Of a DNA stretch of 48,895 nucleotides, positions 40,100 to 48,895 are shown one piece after another. Position numbers and translations under genes: made by a program. Source of the DNA: Hydrogenophilaceae bacterium (GTDB lineage Bacteria > Pseudomonadota > Alphaproteobacteria > Caulobacterales > Aquidulcibacteraceae); NCBI GenBank assembly GCA_013389015.1, contig JACAEE010000033.1, positions 1 through 48,895 on the forward strand. The letters run 5' to 3'. Positions within the stretch are counted from its first letter, which is position 1; each line of letters begins with the position of its first letter. The notes below the pieces were generated by a model that was given only the letters and a program-made list of their open reading frames with translations, had not been told where the DNA came from and searched no databases.

Positions 40100-40130
40100 C
40101 GCCTGGCGCAGCTCAGGGCTGCGCCAGGCG
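40100..40130 (-). terminator. Strong hairpin between TonB receptor 2 and serine hydrolase
   Basis: A perfect 13-bp stem (CGCCTGGCGCAGC / GCTGCGCCAGGCG) with a 5-base loop (TCAGG), 43 bases after the receptor's stop. On the minus strand it is followed by TCCCTTTA rather than a long T-run. It probably separates the receptor transcript from the hydrolase operon. Confidence 0.7.
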
Positions 40131-40172
40131 CACGAGTCGTCTGGGAGGACGCCCAGATCCCGTTCGTGTGGA

Positions 40173-42647
40173 TCAGAAGTTCCGCCGGACAATCACCGCA
40201 AACGTCCGCGGCAAGCCCGGCGAACCATAGGTGAGGCCGCCATAGCCCTCCACCGAGTCGATCGTCGAGGTGTAATAGAGTTCGTCGGTCAGGTTGCGCC
40301 CTTCAAGCGCCAGCGACCAGGTATCGTCGGGCGCGCGCCAGGTGATGCGGCCGTTCACGAGCGTGTAGGCCTCGATCATGCCTTGCTGCGAATTGTGCGG
40401 CTCGGTGAAGACGTCGTCCTGGTAGGACGCGTCGATCCGCGGCGTGATCGACCCATAGGCGCCGGTGAACTCATACTCGACGCCGAGGCTCCACTTCACC
40501 TCCGGCGTGTACGGCGTGATGCCGTCCTGCGGCACTTGCGGCCGCCCGCGATAGCCCAGCGCCGCCAGCCGCGGATCAAGGTTCTGGTACTCGAAATCGA
40601 GATAGCTGATCGAGCCGTCGATCGAGAGCCCCTCGAACGGCATGAAGTCGAATTCCAACTCGGCGCCCTGCACCTCGGCGTCCCCCGCATTGGTGTTCGC
40701 CAAGCAGGGCGCGTCGAACGGCGCCGGGAAGAGTCCCGTGCAGGAGTTCAGCGTGAGCTGGATGTCGGTGTAGTCATTGAAGAAGATCGCCCCGTTGAGC
40801 CGCAGCACATCGAACAGCTCGGACTTGAAGCCAAGCTCAGTGGCGGTCAGCTCCTCGGGCTGGAAGGTGACCGCCTGGACATTGTAGAACGGCCTCGGAT
40901 TGACGCCCCCGCCTTTGTAGCCCGTCGAATACTGGACGTAGGCCATGATGTCGGGCGTGAAGTGGTAGCTCAGCGCGACACGATAATCGACGCGTTCGTC
41001 CTGGAACGTGCTGGTCACGCCGTTGAGCGACGAGATCAGGCAATTCGGCGGATTGCCCGGCGTGCCCGGCGGCCCGATGCAGGGTTGAATGCTGGAGAGA
41101 TCTGGATTGCGGCGCTGGAATCTGTACTCCTTCTCGTCTTCGCTGTAGCGAACGCCTGCCGCCAGTTCGAGATCATCCGTGAACCGGAAAATGCCGTTGG
41201 CGAACACCGCCCAGTTCGTTGTGCTGACCGGGTCAGGTCCATGGATGAAGTCGAAGCCGACATAGCCGAGATCGATCCGGCCGACGAGGTCGGTGTTGGC
41301 GTCGAAATAGAAGGCGCCGAGCGTGTAGTCGAGGAGCCCGAGCCCGCCATTGAGACGAAACTCTTGGCTGATCTGATCATGCGTGACCGTCTGGTAGAGC
41401 ATCGCCACAGGAACCGGCGAGCCGTCATAGTCGGTCCCGAAGCTTGATTCGAGCTCGCGGTAGCCGGTGATCGACTGCAATTGCAGGCCCTCGGCGATAT
41501 CCCAGTCGATGTTGAGCGTCACGCCCTTGGCGTCGAGCGTCTGCTCGCGCGGAATGGCGACGCCGGTGCGCAGATCGGTGTAGGTCGAGTAATTGACGTA
41601 AGGGTTGTTGGGGCTGTTCGGATCGCACGATGCCGGTCCGTAGGCGATGAACTGGCATCCCAGCCCCGCGACGATGGGGATGGCGCTCCCGTTCGGCGCC
41701 GCCACCGAGAAATCCCACGCGAAGGCGCCGGGCGTTGGATAGAAGACCGGCGCGCGCGTCCCCGCGGCGCCCAGCAAGACGTTCGCCGCCGCCTCCGAAT
41801 TATCGTCAACGAAGTCCGCCGAGAGGTTGACTTCAAGATTGTCCGAAGGAAGCCAGCGCAACGCCAGCCGCGCGGCCGTATAATCTATGCCGCCCTCGGC
41901 CCCGGTCTCGCAGCCGCCGAGGATGTTGCCCGCCGGGTAGATGGAGCCCGGATGGGTGCAGGTGTAATCGAGGTTCGTGACATGGCCGTCGCGCGAGCGG
42001 GAGACGCCGGAAACGCGCGCATAAAGCCGATCCTCCATCAGCGTGAAGTTGCTGGCGGCGCGAATGCCGACGGAGTTCAACTCTCCCACGGACGCTTCGA
42101 TATAGCCGTTCGCCTCTTCGTCCGGCCGCTGCGAGAAGAGCCTGATCGCCCCCCCGATCGAGTTCTTGCCCGACAGCGTTCCTTGCGGCCCGCGGAGCAC
42201 TTCGATGCGATCGAGGTCCAGAAGGTCAAGCAGCGATCCCGTCAAAGTCGAATAATAGACGTCGTCGACATAGAGGCCGACGCCCGGCTCGAGAGCCGGA
42301 TTGAAGTCGGTCTGCCCGACGCCGCGAATGAAGCCGATGAGCGAGGGGCCTGCGAACGACCCGCCCGCCGTGAGCGTCACGTTGGGCGCCTGCGCGGCGA
42401 TTTCCTGCACGCTCTGCTGGCCGCGCGCCTCCAGCATTTCGCCCGTGATGGCCGTGATCGCCACAGGCGTATCCTGAAGGTTCTGCTCCCGGAACTGGGC
42501 GGTGACGACGATGGTGTCGAACTCGCTTGCTTCCTGTTCCGCTTCGGCTTCTTGGGCCATGACCGGCGCCGCCGACATGCCGATGGCGAGCGACAACGCC
42601 GAAAACGCCAAGAGATTCGTTCTGAACGTGTTGTTGACCGAGTGCAT
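40173..42647 (-). CDS. TonB-dependent outer-membrane receptor 2
   Basis: An 824-residue receptor. The signal peptide ends at APVMAQ (~residue 32). A TonB-box-like FDTIVVTAQFREQNLQDTPV follows, then the plug with IRGVGQTDFNPALEPGVG and VEVLRGPQGTLSGKNSIGGA, and a beta-barrel ending in Phe (AVIVRRNF). The ATG at 42647 has GGGAGGCGG ahead; an upstream Met adds 8 residues without one. It resembles alphaproteobacterial receptors for aromatic or complex organics. It lies between the hydrolase operon and the ligM cluster, consistent with import of the methoxylated substrate. Only distantly like receptor 1 outside the plug. Confidence 0.96.
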   Translation of the reverse strand: MHSVNNTFRTNLLAFSALSLAIGMSAAPVMAQEAEAEQEASEFDTIVVTAQFREQNLQDTPVAITAITGEMLEARGQQSVQEIAAQAPNVTLTAGGSFAGPSLIGFIRGVGQTDFNPALEPGVGLYVDDVYYSTLTGSLLDLLDLDRIEVLRGPQGTLSGKNSIGGAIRLFSQRPDEEANGYIEASVGELNSVGIRAASNFTLMEDRLYARVSGVSRSRDGHVTNLDYTCTHPGSIYPAGNILGGCETGAEGGIDYTAARLALRWLPSDNLEVNLSADFVDDNSEAAANVLLGAAGTRAPVFYPTPGAFAWDFSVAAPNGSAIPIVAGLGCQFIAYGPASCDPNSPNNPYVNYSTYTDLRTGVAIPREQTLDAKGVTLNIDWDIAEGLQLQSITGYRELESSFGTDYDGSPVPVAMLYQTVTHDQISQEFRLNGGLGLLDYTLGAFYFDANTDLVGRIDLGYVGFDFIHGPDPVSTTNWAVFANGIFRFTDDLELAAGVRYSEDEKEYRFQRRNPDLSSIQPCIGPPGTPGNPPNCLISSLNGVTSTFQDERVDYRVALSYHFTPDIMAYVQYSTGYKGGGVNPRPFYNVQAVTFQPEELTATELGFKSELFDVLRLNGAIFFNDYTDIQLTLNSCTGLFPAPFDAPCLANTNAGDAEVQGAELEFDFMPFEGLSIDGSISYLDFEYQNLDPRLAALGYRGRPQVPQDGITPYTPEVKWSLGVEYEFTGAYGSITPRIDASYQDDVFTEPHNSQQGMIEAYTLVNGRITWRAPDDTWSLALEGRNLTDELYYTSTIDSVEGYGGLTYGSPGLPRTFAVIVRRNF

Positions 42648-42713
42648 CTTTCCGCCTCCCCTCACGGCCATGGCCTTGCAGCCGTTGGCGACCGTCTACG
42701 CAGACTCATCAAT

Positions 42714-42733
42714 TTTGATCGAAAGCTATCAAA
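42714..42733. promoter_or_regulatory. Inverted repeat upstream of TonB receptor 2
   Basis: TTTGAT (42714-42719) and ATCAAA (42728-42733) are perfect inverted half sites 8 bases apart. A second overlapping dyad, ATCAATTTTGAT, is at 42708-42719. They are 61-87 bases before the receptor ATG in the only AT-rich patch of the 228-base gap. Binder unknown. Confidence 0.4.
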
Positions 42734-42875
42734 CTCTCCCCAACCCCTACCGGACTGAGACGCACAAAGAATCGGACGTCCGCGCGCGCCGACCGGCCTT
42801 GTTGCAGCAATGACACGAGGACGGTTGCGCCGCCTCGCGCGCTGAGGCGATCTCCCGCGCGGCCGCATGAGCGCC

Positions 42876-43739
42876 TCACAACAGGCCTCGCACCCATTTC
42901 ACCGTGCTCGCGAGCGCTCCGAAGGTGAAGAAGTGCGCGCCGATGACGCCGAGGCTGGGGGTCTGCGCCTGCGCGCGCGCCACCTCGCGCAGCACCGCCT
43001 CAGGCGTAACGCCGGCGACAGCGCCGCGCTCGAGGTCGGGACGCTCCTTCAATGCGCGCAAGGACGGACCAACGCCGCAGATGACCGCGTATTTCAGCAA
43101 GGCCGCGCGCTCCATCGGGCCGGCGACTCCGACCCTGATCGGCGCGGCGACGCCCGCTTCGCGCAGGCGCCGCGCCATCGCGATGATCGGGCTTGCGTCA
43201 AAGCAGAATTGACTGACGAGGCCGGCGCCGAGCCCCGCCCGCGCCGCCGCGGCGAGCTTGGCGCTCAGCGCAGACTCAAGCGCGCTCTCGTGAATCCGCG
43301 GATGGCCCTCCGGATAGCAGCCGAACAAGACCTCGCGCACGCCATGCTTCTCGAACAAGCCCGTCTCGATCAGCTGCAGACTCGAATGGAGCGGGCCTGC
43401 GGGACGGTCGCGATCGCCGCCGAGCACAAGCGCCTTGGTGACGCCGGCTTCGCCCGCAAGCCGGGCGAGCAGAGCATCAAGCGCCGCGTGGCCGGTCAGA
43501 TTGCGCGCAACGATATGCGGCACCGGTTTGAGGCCGGCGCGCCGCAACTGCACTGCGGCCGCCACATGCTGTTCAGGCGAGTCGCGGAAGAGCGCGGCGA
43601 TGAACACTTCGGCGCCCGGCGCCAACAAATCGCCGGCGGCGTCGAGCGAAGAGCGATCGCGCGTCGTGACTTCGGCGGTGTAGCGCGTGAGCAGCCTCGT
43701 GAGCGCGGCGCGTGCATCGGTTGCGCATTCGGCCGACAT
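42876..43739 (-). CDS. metF: MetF-like 5,10-methylenetetrahydrofolate reductase
   Basis: A 287-residue flavoprotein of the MTHFR family. Glu in YTAEVTTRD (near residue 22) and Asp in LVLGGDRDRPAG occupy the catalytic and FAD/folate positions. FCFDASPIIAMARRLREAGV and IRVGVAGP are typical. Normally reduces methylene-THF; next to a LigM-type demethylase it should run in reverse, oxidising 5-methyl-THF to methylene-THF. ATG at 43739 is one base after the ligM stop, implying coupled translation. Genes arranged as ligM then metF are known from sphingomonads that use vanillate. Confidence 0.9.
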   Translation of the reverse strand: MSAECATDARAALTRLLTRYTAEVTTRDRSSLDAAGDLLAPGAEVFIAALFRDSPEQHVAAAVQLRRAGLKPVPHIVARNLTGHAALDALLARLAGEAGVTKALVLGGDRDRPAGPLHSSLQLIETGLFEKHGVREVLFGCYPEGHPRIHESALESALSAKLAAAARAGLGAGLVSQFCFDASPIIAMARRLREAGVAAPIRVGVAGPMERAALLKYAVICGVGPSLRALKERPDLERGAVAGVTPEAVLREVARAQAQTPSLGVIGAHFFTFGALASTVKWVRGLL

Positions 43740-43740
43740 G

Positions 43741-45174
<1,434 letters not shown>

Positions 45175-45208
45175 TTATCGGGCCGATTTCCGGCCCTTCA
45201 TAGCGCAA

Positions 45209-45220
45209 ATTGCATACAAT
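45209..45220. promoter_or_regulatory. VanR-like dyad ATTGCATACAAT in the ligM-purU promoter
   Basis: ATTG-CATA-CAAT has the same 4-4-4 outline and ATTG/CAAT arms as the vanillate operator ATTGGATCCAAT of Caulobacter VanR, a GntR-FCD regulator. The GntR-FCD gene two places downstream (46147) is the obvious binder. It sits 63 bases before the purU start and 68 bases from the ligM start. Confidence 0.6.
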
Positions 45221-45282
45221 ACCCAAATCCTTTATGTCTAGACGCGAGAAACGCCCGAAGTCGAACGCGGGAGGGAGACGCA

Positions 45283-46143
45283 GTGAGCACCGCCTTCAAC
45301 CTCACATTGTCGTGCAAGGATCGTCCTGGGATTGTCGCCGGGGTCTCCGGCGCTCTGTTTGCGCATGGGGCGAACATCTTGGAGGCGCAGCAATATTCCG
45401 ACATCGAAACCGATCGCTTTTTCCTACGCATCGGTTTCGAGCACGCCCGCCGGCTGGACGGCGCCGATCCCCTCACTGCGGCGCTCGCCGACGTCGCCGC
45501 CAAGTTCGACATGGATTGGCGCCTCCGGCCCGCAGCCCAGAAGAAGCGCGTGCTGATGCTGGTGTCCAAGCTCGGCCACTGCCTGGGCGACCTGCTCTAT
45601 CGCAACCGCATCGGCGAAATGAACATGGATGTCGTCGGCATCGTCTCCAATCATCCGAAGGGATCCCAGAAGCTCACGCTGATCGGCGACACGCCCTATC
45701 ACCATTTTCCGATCACCAAGGAAACCAAGGCCCAGCAAGAGGCGCAGATCAAAGCCGTCGTCGATGAGACCGGGGCCGAGCTCGTGGTGCTGGCGCGCTA
45801 CATGCAGATTCTGTCGCCGGAGTTCGCCGCGCATCTCGCCGGGCGCTGCATCAACATTCACCACAGCTTCCTGCCGGGCTTCAAAGGCGCGCGGCCCTAT
45901 CACCAGGCGCACGAACGCGGCGTAAAGATGATCGGGGCGACGGCGCACTTCGTCACCTCCGATCTCGACGAAGGCCCGATCATCGCCCAAGATGTCGAAC
46001 AGATCTCGCATGCCGACACCCCTGACGACCTCGTCCGCAAGGGCCGCGACATCGAGCGGCGTGTGCTGGCGCGCGCGGTGCATTACTTCTTGCAGGACCG
46101 CGTCTTTATCAACGGCGCGAAGACGGTCGTGTTCCCCGATTGA
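45283..46143 (+). CDS. purU: Formyltetrahydrofolate deformylase
   Basis: A 286-residue enzyme that hydrolyses 10-formyl-THF to THF and formate. The N-terminal ACT domain is [20 protein letters not shown]. The catalytic formyltransferase-like domain holds [20 protein letters not shown] with the active His, and [19 protein letters not shown] with the active Asp. The start is GTG at 45283 after GAGGGAG. Length is close to the E. coli protein. It is 3 bases before the GntR gene. In this cluster it would finish oxidation of the methyl group removed by the LigM-type enzyme. Confidence 0.95.
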   Translation: MSTAFNLTLSCKDRPGIVAGVSGALFAHGANILEAQQYSDIETDRFFLRIGFEHARRLDGADPLTAALADVAAKFDMDWRLRPAAQKKRVLMLVSKLGHCLGDLLYRNRIGEMNMDVVGIVSNHPKGSQKLTLIGDTPYHHFPITKETKAQQEAQIKAVVDETGAELVVLARYMQILSPEFAAHLAGRCINIHHSFLPGFKGARPYHQAHERGVKMIGATAHFVTSDLDEGPIIAQDVEQISHADTPDDLVRKGRDIERRVLARAVHYFLQDRVFINGAKTVVFPD

Positions 46144-46146
46144 GCC

Positions 46147-46929
46147 ATGGTGAAGCAGGGATCCTTCGACGATGCGGTCGCGCGCCCGGCGCCGCGCTCC
46201 CGCCAGCAGATCCAAGCGCTGCTCAAGCTGCGCGAATTGATCCTCTCTGGAGCGTTCCCGCCGGGAGAGCGCGTCTCGGAGCTGGATGTGGTGGGGCGCC
46301 TCGGCATCTCACGCACGCCCATTCGCGCGGCGTTGACCATGCTCCAGCATGAGGGCTTCCTCCGCACGCTGCCGGGCGGGGGCTTCATCGTCCGGGATTT
46401 CTCGATCGCGGACATCCACGACGCCATCGACATCCGCGGCGTGCTCGAGGGCGCCGCCGCGCGCCGCGCCGCTGAGCGCAAGCCCTCGCCCGCCGAACTC
46501 GCGCCGATGCAAGCCGTGCTCGAGGAGACCGACGAAGTGCTCCACGCCGCGCATCCGAGTCAGCAGGCGCTCGAGCACTATGTGCGCCTCAATGAGCGTT
46601 TCCATCGGCTGCTGCTCGATCTCGCCGCCAGCCCCATGCTGCGTCGATCCCTGGCGCACGTGCAATCGCTGCCCTTCGCCTCGCCGAACGCATTTGTGGA
46701 GATCCAGGCGCGCGTGAACGCCCGCGATGAGGTGCTGCTGATCGCCCAGGCGCAGCACCGCTCGATCGTGGAGGCGATCGCGCTGGGCGAAGGCGCGCGC
46801 GCCGAGTCGCTCGCACGCGAGCACGCGCGCCTGGCGCGACGCAACCTGGACCTCGCCCAGGGCCGGCTCGAACTGATGCGTTTTGTGCCCGGCGCCGCGC
46901 TCCTGCGCGAGGCGCGCGAGGAGCCCTGA
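46147..46929 (+). CDS. GntR-family regulator with FCD ligand domain
   Basis: A 260-residue regulator. The N-terminal winged helix is [20 protein letters not shown] then [20 protein letters not shown]; the FCD domain follows with [20 protein letters not shown] and a metal-ligand His pair typical of the family ([21 protein letters not shown]). FCD-type GntR proteins such as VanR respond to aromatic acids. It is cotranscribed with purU. The ATTGCATACAAT dyad in the ligM-purU gap is the proposed operator. Confidence 0.93.
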   Translation: MVKQGSFDDAVARPAPRSRQQIQALLKLRELILSGAFPPGERVSELDVVGRLGISRTPIRAALTMLQHEGFLRTLPGGGFIVRDFSIADIHDAIDIRGVLEGAAARRAAERKPSPAELAPMQAVLEETDEVLHAAHPSQQALEHYVRLNERFHRLLLDLAASPMLRRSLAHVQSLPFASPNAFVEIQARVNARDEVLLIAQAQHRSIVEAIALGEGARAESLAREHARLARRNLDLAQGRLELMRFVPGAALLREAREEP

Positions 46930-46950
46930 CCGGCGAGAGCCGCGCCGCCG

Positions 46951-46968
46951 CCGGGCGTCCGGGTTTTT
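46951..46968 (+). terminator. Possible weak terminator after gntR
   Basis: CCGGGCGTCCGG forms a short 4-bp stem directly followed by GTTTTT. Short, so only a candidate; located 22 bases after the gntR stop. Confidence 0.3.
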
Positions 46969-47069
46969 GTGCCGCATCGTCCGCACCGGCTGGGCCGGGC
47001 GCGGCTAACTTGAGAGGATTGGTCAAATCTTCAAAGCGCCGCGGAAAGCGGCGCCGCAGGGAGCTGAGC

Positions 47070-48895
47070 ATGCGCGCGGGACTGGCGATCGCGATGGCGG
47101 CGGCGGCCTGTCTGCTCGCGGCGTGCGCGCGCACGCCGGCCGATGTTGACGCGCGCCGGCTCACGAACGCCGATCGGGAGCCAGGCCTGTGGATGAGCCA
47201 CGGGCGCACCTACGACGAACAGAGGTTCAGCCCGCTCGACGCGATCAACGCCGAAAACATCAGCCGCCTTGGCCTCGCCTGGTATGTCGATCTCGACACC
47301 AATCGCGGCCAGGAAGCCACGCCCATCGTGGTGGACGGCGTCATCTACATCTCCACCGCCTGGAGCATGGTGAAGGCGTTCGACGCGGCCACGGGCGAGC
47401 CGCTGTGGTCCTACGACCCGGAGGTGCCGCGCGAATGGGCCGTCAACGCCTGCTGCGACGTAGTCAACCGGGGCGTGGCCGTATGGGACGGCAAGGTGTT
47501 CGTCGGCGCGCTCGACGGGCGTCTGATCGCGCTCAATGCGCGCGACGGGAGCGTCGCCTGGGAGACGCTGACGATCGACCGTTCCAGGCCCTACACGATC
47601 ACCGGCGCCCCGCGCGTGATCGAGGGCTTGGTCATCATCGGCAATGGCGGCGCCGAGTTCGGCGTGCGCGGCTATGTGAGCGCCTATGACGCCGCAACGG
47701 GCGCGCTGCGCTGGCGTTTCTACACTACGCCCAATCCCGAGGGCCCGGATGACGCCGCCTCCGATGCGGTGCGCGAACGCGTCCTGGCCACCTGGAGCGC
47801 CGAAGGCGCATGGCGCCAGACGGGCGGGGGCGGCACGGTCTGGGATTCGATGGCGTACGATCCCGAGCTTGATCTGCTCTATATCGGCGTGGGCAATGGC
47901 GCGCCGTGGAACAAGGCGCAGCGCAGCCCCGGCGACAGCGACGATCTGTTTCTCTCCTCGATCGTCGCGCTCCGGCCGGCGACAGGCGAATACGTCTGGC
48001 ACTATCAGACGACGCCGGGCGAGACTTGGGACTACACCGCCACCCAGCACATCATCCTGGCCGATCTCGAGATCGGCGGCGCGTCGCGCCGTGTGGTGAT
48101 GCAGGCGCCGAAGAACGGCTTTTTCTATGTGCTCGACGCGGCCACCGGCGCGCTCATCTCGGCGAACAATTACGCGCCGGTGAACTGGGCCACGGGGATT
48201 GATCGCCGCACGGGCAGGCCGATCGAAGTCGCCGCCGCCCGCTACGGCCAAACTGGCGCGCCGTTCGTCGTCACCCCCGGCCCCAGCGGCGCGCACAATT
48301 GGCATCCGATGTCGTTCAGCCCGCAGACCGGCCTCGTCTACATTCCGGTCAACGAAACGGCGTTCCCCTATGCGCCGGAGCGCGCGTTCACGCAGCGGCC
48401 GCTGGCGTTCAATACCGGCGTAGACTTCGCCGCCATCGCGATGCCGCGCGATCCCGCCGTGCGCTCCCAAGCCATGGCCGGCACGCAAGGCCGCCTGATC
48501 GCCTGGGATCCCGTCAATCAGCGCGAGGCCTGGCGGGTGGCGCTGCCGGGGCCCGGCAATGGCGGGGTGCTTTCCACCGCCGGCGGGCTGGTGTTTCAGG
48601 GGACCGCCTCGGGCGAGTTCGCAGCCTATCGCGCGCAGGACGGCGAACGGCTCTGGTCAACGCCCGTGCACACCGGCGTGCTCGCTGCGCCCATCAGCTA
48701 CGCGCTGCGCGGCCGGCAATATGTGGCGGTGATGGTCGGCGGCGGCGGCGTGTTCGCGGGCCCGCCCGGAGAGGTCGGCCGCAAGGGCGCGGGTCTGCCG
48801 AACATCAGCCGCCTCCTTGTGTTCGCGCTCGACGGGCGCGTGGAATTGCCGGCGCCGGCGCCGGCGCCCCCGCGTGCGCTCGCGCCGCCCCCGGC
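47070..48895 (+). CDS. PQQ-dependent dehydrogenase 2 (lipoprotein, 3' end cut by window)
   Basis: At least 608 residues are present, with no stop before the window ends. The lipoprotein signal [19 protein letters not shown] is followed by [21 protein letters not shown], the usual propeller entry. The vicinal disulfide is in [10 protein letters not shown], with [12 protein letters not shown] and [12 protein letters not shown] later. The sequence ends in a Pro/Ala linker ([15 protein letters not shown]) just where relatives attach a cytochrome c domain. It is clearly paralogous to the PQQ enzyme at 24143-26311. Upstream is gntR with a weak terminator, so it may have its own promoter in the 140-base gap. 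Confidence 0.93.
   Translation, partial: MRAGLAIAMAAAACLLAACARTPADVDARRLTNADREPGLWMSHGRTYDEQRFSPLDAINAENISRLGLAWYVDLDTNRGQEATPIVVDGVIYISTAWSMVKAFDAATGEPLWSYDPEVPREWAVNACCDVVNRGVAVWDGKVFVGALDGRLIALNARDGSVAWETLTIDRSRPYTITGAPRVIEGLVIIGNGGAEFGVRGYVSAYDAATGALRWRFYTTPNPEGPDDAASDAVRERVLATWSAEGAWRQTGGGGTVWDSMAYDPELDLLYIGVGNGAPWNKAQRSPGDSDDLFLSSIVALRPATGEYVWHYQTTPGETWDYTATQHIILADLEIGGASRRVVMQAPKNGFFYVLDAATGALISANNYAPVNWATGIDRRTGRPIEVAAARYGQTGAPFVVTPGPSGAHNWHPMSFSPQTGLVYIPVNETAFPYAPERAFTQRPLAFNTGVDFAAIAMPRDPAVRSQAMAGTQGRLIAWDPVNQREAWRVALPGPGNGGVLSTAGGLVFQGTASGEFAAYRAQDGERLWSTPVHTGVLAAPISYALRGRQYVAVMVGGGGVFAGPPGEVGRKGAGLPNISRLLVFALDGRVELPAPAPAPPRALAPPP

Overview
This is a GC-rich, gene-dense window with many TonB-dependent receptors, PQQ dehydrogenases, a complete kdp operon and a LigM-like O-demethylase. 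Those traits fit an alphaproteobacterium of the Caulobacterales/Sphingomonadales type. That placement is inference from gene content, because there is no rRNA here. I saw no tRNA, rRNA, CRISPR array or intact insertion sequence.

Layout. 0.1-2.7 kb: a SEC-C/UPF0149-type protein, a Phd/PIN toxin-antitoxin pair and a decayed copy of the PIN toxin tail. 2.97-10.9 kb: a high-affinity K+ uptake operon (small membrane peptide, kdpF, kdpA, kdpB, kdpC, kdpD, kdpE). 10.96-16.5 kb: TetR, a P450, an aldehyde dehydrogenase, an 87-residue orphan and a GMC oxidoreductase. 16.5-21.6 kb: a TonB receptor, a mini CMD-like protein, a quinone oxidoreductase and an AraC regulator. 21.7-29.5 kb: an NmrA-like reductase, a lignostilbene-dioxygenase-type carotenoid oxygenase, a lipoprotein PQQ dehydrogenase coupled to a DUF8021-like protein, two SDRs and a MarR regulator. 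Three promoters in this block share the 13-bp motif CTAACAAYTGWTA. 29.5-34 kb: an operon for an aldehyde dehydrogenase, a VAO/p-cresol-methylhydroxylase-type flavoprotein, its cytochrome c and a small Tat-like Cys protein, divergent from a second MarR gene. 34.1-40.1 kb: DUF3237, three stand-alone NTF2/SnoaL-like proteins, an MFS transporter fused to a fourth NTF2-like domain, a short MetE-type methyltransferase and a serine hydrolase. 40.2-42.6 kb: a second TonB receptor. 42.9-46.9 kb: metF and a ligM-like gene divergent from purU and a GntR regulator. 47.07 kb to the end: a second PQQ dehydrogenase, cut by the window edge.

How the genes may work together (inference). From about 11 kb onward the window reads as a catabolic island for methoxylated phenylpropanoid or lignin-derived aromatics. 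TonB receptors would import the substrates. PQQ dehydrogenases and the flavocytochrome would oxidise alcohols or alkyl side chains in the periplasm. SDRs and aldehyde dehydrogenases would continue in the cytoplasm. NTF2-like proteins could perform cofactor-free lyase steps, and the carotenoid oxygenase could cleave a stilbene double bond. The LigM-like enzyme would pass methyl groups to tetrahydrofolate, and MetF and PurU would oxidise and release the C1 unit as formate. At least three local regulators (two MarR, one GntR) have recognisable repeated operator candidates at the expected promoters. The most useful leads are these two MarR regulons, the VanR-like operator at ligM/purU, the transporter-NTF2 fusion, and the co-occurrence of NTF2-like proteins with a stilbene-cleaving-type dioxygenase.
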